Below are positions 11,555 to 22,445 of a stretch of 64,000 bases of DNA, one piece after another. The notes beneath the pieces are model-generated. The model did not search any database and had not been told where the DNA came from. It saw nothing but the letters and a program-made list of their open reading frames with translations. The stretch lies in the NCBI GenBank assembly GCA_963921425.1, contig OY992839.1, forward strand, positions 7,109,409 through 7,173,408. Reading direction: 5' to 3'. Both the position numbers and the translations under genes were made by a program. Position 1 is the stretch's first letter; the number at the start of each line of letters is the position of its first letter. The DNA comes from Dryas octopetala (taxonomy: Eukaryota > Streptophyta > Magnoliopsida > Rosales > Rosaceae).

Positions 11555-12858
11555 GTTGCGGTGGCGGCGCTGGGAGCTGCTGTTGTTAGGTTTAAGAAAG
11601 TGAGAGTGAAGAGGTAGGGAAGTGAGATACTGAGATTGAGAAGTGGTGTTAATTAACGTTGGAATTGGATGGTGAAAGTTGTGGACTTTTTTTTCTTTTC
11701 TAACGACGAAAATGGAAAATTGGAGACCTTTGTGGATTGGTGCAATGAACCTGGTCCGGTTATGGCTCTTCATTGGTCAAGTAAGTGATTGAGCGTTTTT
11801 TAGTTGAATTCGCAGTGCGTCATGGATGGAACCGGATTCTCCAATTCAGAAAACAAATCTGGATGCTCAATCCCACTCTTTCACATTACACGTGTTATGT
11901 ATTATAAAAAAGTTATATGGTTGTTATATACACACCTCTCTTTTTATATTTGAAACAGATGGCTGCTATATACACACACCATTTTTATCTCTTATTACAC
12001 ACTCATTACTTCTACACACTCTATACCACTTTTTATATTTTTGAATTTCTCTCTACACACTCAATATTATCACAAAACCTCACCAACACACCAAAAAAAA
12101 AAAAAAATCCTAACAACCACCAAACCCAACCCATCCTTGCACATAGCCACCCAAACTCGCCAAAGGTGGCTGAATTCGTCGCCGGAGGTGGCCAGCTCAT
12201 TCAAAGAGAGAGAGGAAGAGAAGGAGAAGGAGAGGGAGGGAAAAGGAGGAGGAGATCTGACGCCGGCAAGTCCGGTTGGCTCTTCCTCTTCCTCTCTTTT
12301 TTTCTCTTCCTCCTCCTCCCTCACTATACAATGTGAGTTTATAATTCGAACCGTTCATTTTTTAAAGTCTTCATTCAAATATCAGTTTTGCAAAAAATTA
12401 ACCCAATCATAAATTCTAATCGTGTTCAAATAGATAGACAAACACAATTTTTTTCGATAAAACATTAAAATAATTGTGATGATAATTAAATGGCTAAACA
12501 ATTTTTGATTTGGTTAATTTTTCTTAAGAATGATATTTGAATGAAAATCTAAAAAATAAACGATTCAAATTATGAGATTTTATTGTGTAATAAGCTCAAA
12601 AAGTAGTTAGAGCAGTATTATCTTATTACGCTTAACTCTAGTAGTCATGCCATATTATTAATAAGATGAGTTGACATGGATTTTAAGTTTAATTATTCGT
12701 ATATCACTCATTTCATTAATTACATGACATCATGTCATCAACTCTTACATAATGTGATCACCTAATGTGGTGAAATAAGTGTGTATAAATAACATTATTC
12801 TTATTGTATATATTATATATGTAATTATAATGTATGTTGTCTATGGACGGGTTATTAA
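11555..12858. other. kinase promoter side and flank of the Mutator-like element
   Basis: This holds the upstream region of the minus-strand kinase. It includes a low-complexity CA/TC stretch (12,050-12,310) and a foldback sequence at 12,330-12,585. No gene is supported: the open frames at 11.9-12.4 kb are low-complexity and not conserved with the right arm. The site CTTCTACAC at 12,009-12,017 is the empty version of the insertion site of the 1.6-kb element in the right arm. The target duplication GTTATTAA is at 12,851-12,858. Confidence 0.5.
12330..12585. repeat. foldback (MITE-like) sequence
   Basis: GAACCGTTCATTTTTTAAAG near the left is mirrored by AAAATAAACGATTC near the right, and TTCATTCAAATATCA by TGATATTTGAATGAA. 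The middle is AT-rich. A reverse copy lies at about 42,720-42,965. It belongs to the same family as the elements at 6.55 and 36.65 kb. Confidence 0.55.
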
Positions 12859-13277
12859 CAAGGTGTTAAATTTCGATTTTTTGGGGCATCGAAATCGAAA
12901 TCTATATTTGTTAAATTTTCGGGATAATTTTGGCGAAATTTTTGAAATTTCGCCAAAAGTTTCGCCGAAATTCTCGAAATTTCCCCAAAAGTGTCGCTGA
13001 TGGTGCTCGATTTGGTTTTGGGTTTTTGGAGGTGAGATCTAGTTTTGGGTTTTTGGAGAGGAGGCTGGGTTTTTGGAGAAAAATGGGGGGTGCGGCAGGG
13101 GGGAGATCGAGGGAGAAAGAGGAGCGGCGGCGATAGGGGGCGGCAGAGGGAGAAAGAGAGGGAGGCAGGGGGGCAGCAGGGGGCGACGGCAGGGGGCAGC
13201 AAGGGGGCGGCAGAGGGGCGACGGCAATGGGAGATGAGGGAGAAAGAGAGGAGGGTGAGGATGGGTTGGTGATGGAT

Positions 13278-13278
<1 letters not shown>

Positions 13279-13321
<43 letters not shown>
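13279..13321. repeat. (GA)n microsatellite
   Basis: About 21 GA units. The surrounding 13.08-13.28 kb is G-rich low-complexity DNA inside the left end of the Mutator-like element. The long open frames through it on either strand are low-complexity artefacts. Confidence 0.9.
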
Positions 13322-13326
<5 letters not shown>

Positions 13327-13563
13327 GACTTGGGGGAAAACTGGAAAATAAAGGAAAATAAAGGAAAGACCAGTTTTCTCTTTGCCGGCCCATTTATTTT
13401 TCTTCCGGTCCACTGTTTTCTTTCAAATGCCATTTTTACCCTTACTGTTATAAATCGTTATTTTTGAATGCGCGGGATCATAGTTGCTCTGTGCCTCTGC
13501 TCGTAAAACTGAGCTTCGTTACTCGATCGATCAAGCTTTGTGTAGTCGATCTGGTATGGTTTT

Positions 13564-13614
13564 TGTCTCTCTCTCTCTCTCTCTCTCTCTCTTTATCTCT
13601 CTCTTTCTCTCTCT
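13564..13614. repeat. (CT)n microsatellite in the probable transposase leader
   Basis: CT-rich run TCTCTCTC... with small interruptions, about 400 bp before the transposase start, in what is probably its 5' leader or first intron. Confidence 0.8.
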
Positions 13615-14014
13615 CGGTTTGTGCTTCATCTGGTATGGGTTTTGTATTGTTGTTTGATTTCAATTTCTGTATTTTTTGAATTTTAGATTGATTGATTGAA
13701 GATTTTCGATTCAGAATCTGTTTGTTTTTGGCTCTCTGTCTCTCGGTTTGTGCTTCATCTGGTATGGTTTTTGTATTGTTCTTTGATTTTCGATTTTTGT
13801 ATGTATGGAATTTTACATCGATTGAAGATTTTTACGTTTAGAATCTGTTTGTTTTTTGTTTTGATTAATGATTTTAGGGTGTGGCTTTTGTTTTATTTTT
13901 TCATTGTGATTGTTGTTGTTATTAGAATTCGTACTGTTTGAATTGTTATTGTTATTGTTACTGCATGTTCGTAACTTTTTAGTTTTGGTTATTTTTTTTG
14001 CTTTTTTAGGTATC

Positions 14015-16284
14015 ATGGATTCAAATTTCGTTGCGAGGGTTATTTACTGTTCTCAGACTGTGGTTTTGCCACTGTCTGTTAGTTGGAGTTTTTGTGGTTT
14101 GTGCAATTTGATTTGCACAAAGTTTAGTATGTTGAAGATTGGTTCGTTTGTGTTGAAATATGTTCTTGGCGGTCAATCTGGATGTGTATTGGCAGATGAT
14201 CAGGACTTGAAGATGTTGTTTACTTGTTTGTCATTATTCAATGCACAAATAGTTGATATTTTTGTTACTGACAGTGGTTCTAGTAGCAATTCTTTGTGTT
14301 CTGCTGATAGTGGTGGGATTTCAACAAGTGATTCAGCAATTGTTGAAAATGATTATCTAGGGTGTTATAAGGCTGAGGCGGAGAAGGTTTATTTGACCAA
14401 GGCTTGGGAAGGGTATATTGAAGGTGTTGGTCAAAGATTTGAAGGTGGTGTCATCGAGTTTAGGGACAAGTTGTGCAAGTATGCTATTGAGATGGGTTTT
14501 AAGTTTGTGTATATTAAAAATGAAAAAACTCGTGTGTATGCTGAGTGCTTTAAGAAGCTTTCTGATGGTTGTCATTGGCATGTAAAGGCGTATCTTTGTA
14601 GAGTCCATGGTTGTTTTTACATTAGGCATTTGGATAATGTTCACACATGTCGTGGTGTGATTCGGGAAACAAAGTCTGAAAGATTGGTTTCTCGTATTGT
14701 GAAAAGTATTGTCGTTGATGATATTAGGTCTAATTCTGGGAAGAGGCCAATTGATATTGTGAAAGACATTAAAAATAGCTATGATTTAGATGTGTCATAC
14801 CGTACTGCCTGGTATGCTAAGGAGTTGGCAAAAGATGTTGTTTATGGTGATGACAAGGAGTCATACAAGCAGCTTGTTTGGTATTTGAAATCTTTGGTAT
14901 TGAGTAATGATGGTACTGATGCGAAATTGCAAGTGGATGGTGAGACACAACGTTTTCAGAAGCTGTTTATCTGTTTTGGTGCTTGCAAGAAGGGATTCAT
15001 GGCATGTAGGCCGATGCTTTTTCTTGATGGTACTTTTTTGAAAAACAAGTTCAAGGGCCAATTGCTTGCTGCTACTGGAAAGAACGGAAATGAAGGTAAT
15101 TTATTTGCTTTTAATGTGATTGTTTTTTGTGAATTTGTTTTGTTTTCATTGTGATTTGAAGTGTTAAAACTGTCTGATTTAATTGCTACTGTCAGTTAGT
15201 AGCTTTCTTATAATGCTTTGTTTTTGCAGGTTTATATCCTCTTGCCTTTGGAATTGTGGATTCGGAGACTGAAGATAATTGGACGTGGTTCATGGAAAGG
15301 TTGGCTGATGTTTTGGTTCCTCAAAAGCGGATAGTTACTTTCATTACTGATCGGAATGCTGGTCTCATCAATGCTATTGCTACTGTTTTTCCGGGTTGGC
15401 CTCACAGTTTTTGTTTTCAGCATTTGAAACGTAACCTTGCAAATAGGTATCCGACAACACACAATAAGTATATGCGTGAGAGGGTTTTATTTTTGTTCAT
15501 GTGTTGTGCTTATGCACGTACTGAGGAGGCATTTAACTTATCTGCTGGGAAGCTGGAGGCAAAGGGTGGTCGTCCTGCTATTGACTTTTTGGCAGAAGCA
15601 CCATATGAAAAATGGTCTAATGCGTTTTTTAAAGGTAACAGGTATGGGGAAATGTGCAACAATGTGTCCGAGTCATTTAATTTTTGGATTTTGGAGCTGA
15701 GGTCCCTCCCCATTTTAGATATGATTGAAGGCATTAGAACCAAAGTGATGGAGAATATGGCAAATCGAAAAATAGAGGCAGAATCGTGGTCTACTGAGCT
15801 TTGTCCTAATTTGGAACTGAAGTTGAGAGAGAGATCCAAAGTTGGTTTGCATTGGAAGGTGATTCGATCTTCATCTCATGTCTACCAAGTTGAAGGGAAG
15901 GTGACTGTGTGTGTAGATTTGGAAAAGAAGCTTTGTTCATGCCATGAGTGGCGTGTTTCAGGTTTCCCTTGTGCTCATGCTTTTGCTGCCATTCAGAGAC
16001 ATGGAGCTTCAATGTACAGTTTCATTGACAGTTATTTCAAGACGGAGTCTTTTAAGGGTTCTTATGAGTTTCCAATTTTTCCGGTTCCAAATATTTCTCA
16101 AGCATTATATGATTTTAGTCAAGATGCTATGATAGTTCAGCCTCCTATTACTAAGAGACCTTGTGGTAGGCCAAAGACAAAGAGGGCGAAGTCTATTGGT
16201 GAAGAAGCTGCTCGTGCCAGAAAGTGTAGTCGCTGCGGAAAACCTGATGGTCATAACCGGAAGACATGTAGAGAGCCAATTTAG
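14015..16284 (+). CDS. MuDR-type (MULE) transposase
   Basis: Two exons (14,015-15,095 and 15,230-16,284, GT-AG intron, split in codon GAA-G/GT) give 711 residues. The N-terminal part contains a Cys/His-rich DNA-binding region (about residues 165-210, ending HLDNVHTC). The MULE transposase core follows with candidate DDE residues D338 (FLDGTFLKN), D401 (ITDRNAG) and E508 (NNVSESFN). Then comes a SWIM zinc finger, C596-S-C598 ... C608-A-H610, and a C-terminal zinc knuckle C693-x2-C696-x5-H702-x4-C707. The start chosen is the ATG at 14,015, just after a possible acceptor TTTTTTAG/GTATC; an upstream noncoding exon with the CT tract is likely. An earlier in-frame ATG at 13,910 gives an unconvincing hydrophobic extension. 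There are no stops, so it may be functional. Confidence 0.9.
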
Positions 16285-16438
16285 TTTTATGGTTGCTCTA
16301 GGTTTTAGTAATAATGGTACTGCGTGACAGTTTATTGGTTTATAGGTTTTAAACAATTGAGGAAATTTTATGCATTGGCAATATGTGACTTGATTAATAG
16401 GAGCCCATTTGTAAATGATATTTTGGATAGATATTTTT

Positions 16439-16775
16439 TGTTACAGTTGCATAGTAACATTTTGTTACTATGTTGTTTTGGCTTTTGGAAATGATATTTT
16501 TTCATCTCTTAATTTTTGTTTATGTTATTCTTATGATTTTAAATTGTTGTGCTTGTTTTAATATGGTGGTTTGTGAAGTCCATGCATGTTTTGTGTTTCC
16601 CTTGTTACTGTTTTAATCACGTTTTTTGTTACTGCCTGGCAGTAGCAATTGCATATTGTTACTGCCTGGCAGTGGCAATTGCATATTGTTACTCCCTGGC
16701 AGTGGCAATCACATATTGTTACTACCTGGCAGTGGCAATCACATATTGTTCCATCGTTTGGCAGTGTCAACCTGT
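16439..16775. repeat. 30-bp tandem repeats built on a TTGTTACT...AGTGGCAA palindrome
   Basis: Four near-identical 30-bp units start at about 16,628, 16,657, 16,687 and 16,717 (core TTGTTACTNCCTGGCAGTGG), with a fifth degenerate unit at 16,747 and a related TTGTTAC...AGTAACA at about 16,439. Each core is a palindrome with a short spacer. The array lies between the convergent transposase and Ulp1-like genes. The same motif recurs across the element. Confidence 0.85.
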
Positions 16776-19452
16776 TAAGCATTTTAAAATTCAATATAAA
16801 AAAGACAAAAGAGTTCAACATAGAAATAAAATTCTGCAATATGTTTGAAACAAAAATACATAAACTTGAATTTTAAAACATAAAAAAGCAGTAGGTAAAG
16901 TCCTTCGGCACAGCACAGAGTGTGATCAGTCCTTCATCTGGATTTTCTTGAAGGATTGAAGTTGCTGTGAAGTCCAGCTTTGTTCATGGTTAATGAACCT
17001 TTCAATTACATTTGCTTTGAACTTTTGAATGTCCTTTTTTGTGATTTTGTTGTTATTCAGCTCTTCTTTTGAAACTTTGTCCATATAATACATGACAAAG
17101 ACCCCACAATCCAATCTGCAAATTATAAAATTGAATGACATCAGTTTAAGATTATTTTTTTAATAATTTTGTTGAAATTGATCTATATGCATATGGTAGA
17201 CGACTTACGATGTCTCTGACTGCTGTAGACAAATTTTAGATTGGTGAAGTTCGTAGTCATTGCTGAAGTCTTTCAACCATCTGAGTGTTGCTTCATTGCC
17301 ATATGTGAGCTCAACTTCAGTGAATTTGAGCTCTCTTGCAGTGCTTCTTTTGTTTAGCTTTCTTCTTATTCTTGATTCTAGAATACTATCCGCTACTTCC
17401 TGCATGACATAGATCCAGCTGTCCACGCGCGCTTTCTGCATTTGAAAGTACATTGTTTTTAAAATTTAAACACATTTCATATCAATCTTTAAGTCCATAG
17501 AATTTAGTTTTATGAAATCTAAACACATTTCATACCAGTCTTTGAGCTTTTTTGTAGCATATATCCATCTCGATCCTTCTTTGCTTCATGGGGTTGAAGT
17601 GAAGCCAATTTCCCGCATCCTTGTCCATCACAAGTAGTGTGTGATGAAAAGCTTCAGAAGTGACCATTGGGATGAATATCTTGTCCGACTTCCCCAAGCA
17701 ATTAAGGAGAGGTTCAAAAAGGAATTGTTCTATCCCCAACTGATCATCTTCTGCATCCTTAATCTGTTATTGAATTGCCACTGACTGTCAGTAACAATGA
17801 TGAAGTCTTGGTTAATTTTGAGTAATGAAGTTTTAAATGAACTTACTGAAGCAAAGGTTGTGAGGAATGTTGACTTTGCAGGTGTTTCAGATTCTATTTT
17901 GTCCATTTCCTCTTGCAGTAGTTCTCCAAATGCATCAATCATCTGGTATGCAAGATTTAAACAATGTTAAGTAGTTTACAATAATTTTTACTCTTTAAAT
18001 TAATTTGAGTTTGTGTAGAAATTGGTCTTACATTGTTTGTCACTGCATTGTCCATGATCAAATTTAGAACATCTTGTCTAGAGATTGCACTGATTCCACC
18101 TTCTCCTTTCTGCCATAGTAAGGTGCTGCATAAACAGTATATTGTAGTCAGTAGCTTAAGCTATTGTTACTGCCTTGCAGTGGCAATCAGGTGTTTTAAA
18201 ATTCAACATAAAAATGCAATAGTACCTGTGTGGGGCATTTGTCCAAAATTCAATTAGGAGTTGTTGAACTCTTTCATTCAATAATTTGAAGACCGGATAC
18301 TTTGACCACTTTATGTTTTCGAGATTTGGTCTTTTTGCAGCTTGTAGTGTTAAGTCTGTATCACCTTCCTGGGTCAGGTCATCATCTTCTTGTGTTAGGT
18401 CCAGGTCCAAATCAAAGTTTGGTTGTTCACTTTTTCCTTTGCCTTTTTCAGCTCTTGTCTTTATCTTTCTTGTTTTGTGTGGCAATTCTGGTACGTCTTT
18501 TCTTGCAGCTTTCTTCTTCTTCCTTGGTTCAAAGTTGTATTCATATATATCATCAACCTTCCTAACTCTGTCTTCTCTCTCCTTTAACCTTCCCAGCATT
18601 GAGTATTGTACAATTGCAAGGCAGGGAGAAGACTGTTCAGGTTGATTCTGTGCAGGTTGATTGGGAGTTAATTCAACTGATGCAGCATTCTCAAAGGCAA
18701 AAGATGGTGAAGGCTCATCTTGATGCTCAGAAGAGTCTTCAGCTGTATGCCCTTGTTGAGGAGTCCTTGCAGCTTGAAGCTCATGTTGATGCTCAAAAGA
18801 ATCTTCAGCTGGATGCTCTCCTTCCATTTACTCGTCTCTTTCAGGTGAGATAAGTGGGCCTGACCTTTGTGCTTGGCACTCAATGTTCCCACTGTTAACC
18901 AACTTCTCTATCATCTATTTCTGTCTTGAAATTGTTTCTTTCAGCTTCTCAATCTCTTCAAAGAGTGATTTTGTTTTGGCCTCTTGGACTTGTTGTTCCT
19001 CTATATCACTTCTTCTCTTTTCTTTCTCTTCATTGAGTAATTGCTTAACTTTGTTGTTCATCATTTTCAATTTCTTATTTTCTTGGCTCAGTTCATAATT
19101 GTCACTCTTGAGTTTCCCAATTTCATCCTTTGCAGTGAGAACCATTTGCCAATAACTAGCATTTTTCTCATCAAGTATGGCATTGTAAGTGGTGAGTTGT
19201 TTAATCAATTTTTTGCCTGTGACTTCATCTTCATCTTCATTGTGATCTTCATCTTTATCTTCATTTACCACTAATGTCTTTAATTCCTTTATGACTTCTT
19301 CATAGATGTTACGGAATTCTTCCATGTCCTTCTTATCCCCTCTACTGATTTGCTCACTTTCAAAGCGGTCTAACTGCATGCATAAAAGAAAATGTTAGTG
19401 TTTGCCATATTGTTACTTTGATAAAGTGGCATTTTATTACAAACGGAAATGT

Positions 19453-19810
19453 GAAATTCCAGTTGTTACTACCTGGAAGTAACAATTAGAATCCCACATA
19501 TTTGACAGTAGGAAATAGGCACACCCCAATATGAGAAATTCCAGTTGTTACTACCTAGAAGTAACAATTAGAATCCTACATATTTGACAGTAGGAAATAG
19601 GCACACTCCAATATGAGAAATTCCAGTTGTTACTACCTGGAAGTAACAATTAGAATCCCACATATTTGACAGTAGGAAATAGGCACACCCCAATATGAGA
19701 AATTCCAGTTGTTACTACCTGGAAGTAACAATTAGAATCCCACATATTTGACAGTAGGAAATAGGCACACCCCAATATGAGAAATTCCAGTTGTTACTAC
19801 CTGGAAGTAT
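19453..19810. repeat. 82-bp tandem repeat, 4.4 copies
   Basis: Units start at 19,453, 19,535, 19,617, 19,699 and 19,781, exactly 82 bp apart. Each begins GAAATTCCAG and contains the palindrome TTGTTACTACCTGGAAGTAACAA with 8-bp arms, split here as TTGTTACT / AGTAACAA around a 7-bp loop. The copies differ at only a few bases, so the expansion is recent. It lies in a probable intron of the Ulp1-like gene. Confidence 0.95.
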
Positions 19811-19923
19811 GGCATATACATAACAATTAAGAAATATGCATAGGCAGTGGCAATTTCTGGTTTGCATGTGTTTGTTATTGTCTAATAGTGGCAACTTATA
19901 GAACAAAAATGCACAATAAATAT

Positions 19924-20609
19924 TAGGGGTGGGTCGGAATACCGCTATAACCGAACCGCACCCGAAAATCGACGCGACCGATCCGCCCAGCAACCGCTCC
20001 GATGAGAGCCGACGCATTGGTTGCGGTTTTCTAACCGATCCAACAGGGGGCGGAGGCGGAGGCGGCTTCTAAACCCCCACACCGTCGGTAAACCGCACCG
20101 ACCGACCCTTCTTCATCTTCTTCTTCTCTCTTGGTTTCTGGCAGCAAGCAGCTTCTTCTTCTTCTTCTCCTCTCCTGGTTTCTCTTTTTTTTCCTCTCCT
20201 AGTTTCTGGCGCACAGCAACTTCTTCTTCTTCTTCAACCTGCAACCTCGCCGCCAAGATGGACGACCTTTCTTCTTCGACTGCTACAACCTCGCCGCTGC
20301 GATGGACGACCTCAGATGCCGTCGCCGCGATGGACAACCTCAGATGCCGCTGCAGCTTCTTCTTCTTCTTCAACCTGCAAGTCCTGCAACCATCGCACAG
20401 CCACACCAAGCACAGCCACACCCAAACAGAAAGCTGGTCGGTTTGGATCCATTTCGAACCGATCCGACCGTCACTTGCGGTTTCACCGACAGTCGGTTCA
20501 CCGACAGAGTCGGTGGCGGCAGCGGTTGGCGTTTTGCCCATTTCGACCCTTGTCGGTCGGTCGACGGTATGTGGCTGGCGGTTCGGTTACCGACACCGAC
20601 CCACCCCTG
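19924..20609. mobile_element. 686-bp hAT-type non-autonomous element nested in the Mutator-like element
   Basis: The ends are TAGGGGTGGGTCGG and, complemented, CAGGGGTGGGTCGG (one mismatch in 14). The 8-bp target duplication ATAAATAT lies at 19,916-19,923 and 20,610-20,617. Both features fit the hAT superfamily. The interior has imperfect inverted repeats and CTT/TTC-rich low-complexity DNA, and is GC-richer than its host. The open frames in it are repeat artefacts. It sits in an intron or between exons of the Ulp1-like gene. Confidence 0.85.
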
Positions 20610-21942
20610 ATAAATATGCAGTGGCGTTTTGTTATTATTTTTGAATTCTTACCCAAGCTTCGAGTGACGGTGACGGTTCTACTTCCACTTCATCCTCTTT
20701 GTGTTTTTTATCTAACCAATCTTGGAGTGTCGGTTGTGGATCTTTATCTTCTTCTGATTCTTCTGTGTCTCCTAGCCGGCATGTTTCCTCATTAGTTGGT
20801 TTCTCCCCTCTTTCTTCATCATCAAACATGTTCTTCACAATTTAAAGTGAAGATTGTTAGTGTTTTGGTTTTGAAAATAGTTACTAGTATAAAGTAACTA
20901 TATTTTGTTTTGCTTTTTTACCTCAAAGTCTTCAAGTCTGTAATGATTCAACTTGAGATTGAGATCATCCAGATCTCATTTGACTATGCCAGGAGTTTCC
21001 TCCTCTCTGCCCTTGATTGGATTAATGATGTTTGTCTTTTTGCATATCCAATACTGGAATTCATCAAAGAGAAAAATCGTGCAAAAATGGTTAAACATAG
21101 TGTCTAAAATAATACATTCATATTTAATGAATTCAGTTTAGTGCTTACCAGTATGGCAACAACACAACCAGCCATTGATTTACTGTCTTTGCACAATGAT
21201 TTGTGCAAGTAATCATGCACTCCCTTTGCCCATGCTTTATGTACCATTCCATCCAAGTCTTCAGCATGCTTGACCAAGTCCCAAGCAAGGTGGTATCCAG
21301 AGTTTGGGAATAGGAAAGTAGCCAACAGGTACAAAATTATCAGACGTACAACATCGTCACTGTTGTCTTTCAGTCTTCTCTTCCTTGAAGTTTTCTGATT
21401 CCCTGTTGGTGTCTGAGGTTGTTTTCCTTCCTCTACTGCTTTATAGAGAGCATTTTGCACTGAGGTTCTATTTATCCTTTGTTCATCATCCTTAAAGTGA
21501 TCTGTAATGAACTTGGATTTCTTGAAACCTTTTTTTGTCAAAACAACTTCATTTCCCAATTCTGGCAGCCCAAATAAATCAGCAATGTCCTTTATTGTAA
21601 GTTCTACTTCCTTCTTACCAAAATGGAACTTCTATGTTTCCTTGTTGTATGCTTGGATGAAGAATCCAACACCGTCATCTGATTTCACAGGGTTGCTTCC
21701 CATCATTTCATTACGAAATGCATTTATAAGTGGCCAAAAAGGTGTTTTCTGTAGCTTTTCGTATGCCTTGGGAGTCAGGTCATCTTTAATTTTGTCCATA
21801 GTACTTTGGAATGCAACCATGTTGCACCTGTACTGAATTTTTCCGGACTGTTTTGGTATAATGGTTTTTTCTTTTGCACTTGTTATTGCCCTTCTTGTGG
21901 CTATTTTCTTTGAATCCTGCAATAAAGCAGATAGTTACTACT

Positions 21943-22445
21943 AAATGTGAGATTCTAATTGTTACTACCAGCCAGTAACAATTAGACTCCCACATATTTG
22001 TCATTGGAAAATCTGCATAGGTAGTGCCAATATCTAATTTGTGAGATTCCAATTGTTACTACCAGCCAGTAACAATTAGACTCCCACATATTTGTCATTG
22101 GAAAATCTGCATAGGCAGTGCCAATATCTAATTTGTGAGATTCCAATTGTTACTACCAGCCAGTAACAATTCCACTTCCTCCACTTTTCAGTCCTAAGTA
22201 TCCTCACTGTTTTCCCTCAGTAACAATTCAAATGCAACACTGTTTTTAAGTCTAACCGAATGCCCCAGTCTCCAATTCAAAGAAAATGTGCAATACATAG
22301 GCAGTGGCAATACATAGGTAGTGGAGATATCTAATTTGTCAGATTCCAATTTTTACTACCATCCAGTAATGATTAGAATCTCACCAAATGTGAGATTCTA
22401 ATTGTTACTACCAGCCAGTAACAATTAGACTCCCACATATTAGAT
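21943..22445. repeat. 94-bp tandem repeats with the TTGTTACT/AGTAACAA palindrome
   Basis: Palindrome copies (TTGTTACTACCAGCCAGTAA type) occur near 21,960, 22,054, 22,148 and 22,397, with a degenerate one near 22,345. The first three are exactly 94 bp apart and share the intervening CATATTTGTCATTGG and CAGTGCCAATATC segments. They lie just upstream of the first coding exon of the Ulp1-like gene on its minus-strand 5' side. Confidence 0.9.

Larger units (their letters stand above)
16926..21922 (-). pseudogene. Ulp1-like (C48) cysteine protease gene carried by the Mutator-like element
   Basis: Probable exons, 5' to 3' on the minus strand: about 21,104-21,922; 20,635-20,838; 18,915-19,379; 18,226-18,850; 18,032-18,125; 17,847-17,942; 17,536-17,760; 17,209-17,435; 16,926-17,115. 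The N-terminal exon resembles the plant DUF1985-like region (IKDIADLFGLPELGNE). The middle is Glu/Lys-rich coiled coil. The C-terminal part is the Ulp1 protease domain, with the histidine block HHTLLVMDKDAGNW and the cysteine block LDCGVFVMYYMD. Such genes are known passengers of plant Mutator-like (Kaonashi-type) elements. An in-frame TAG at 21,632-21,634 interrupts the first exon. The usual DS after the His block reads NP. It is probably inactive unless the stop is spliced out; exon joins upstream of 18.9 kb are uncertain. Confidence 0.7.

Noticed and set aside
12855..13433. Long overlapping open frames on both strands around the GA/CT-rich DNA
   Set aside because: They are Ser/Leu/Pro or Arg/Gly/Glu-rich frames created by the GA repeat and G-rich low-complexity DNA; no domain is visible.
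13910..14014. Transposase start at 13,910
   Set aside because: The extension is a Leu-rich translation of a T-rich, intron-like stretch ending in an acceptor-like TTTTTTAG; the ATG at 14,015 is better.
20113..20795. Open frames of 100-200 codons near 20.0-20.8 kb
   Set aside because: They fall inside or across the boundaries of the hAT-type element and are driven by TTC/CTT repeats.
19453..22180. CRISPR-like array
   Set aside because: The repeats are 82 and 94 bp, head-to-tail without unique spacers, inside a plant transposon.
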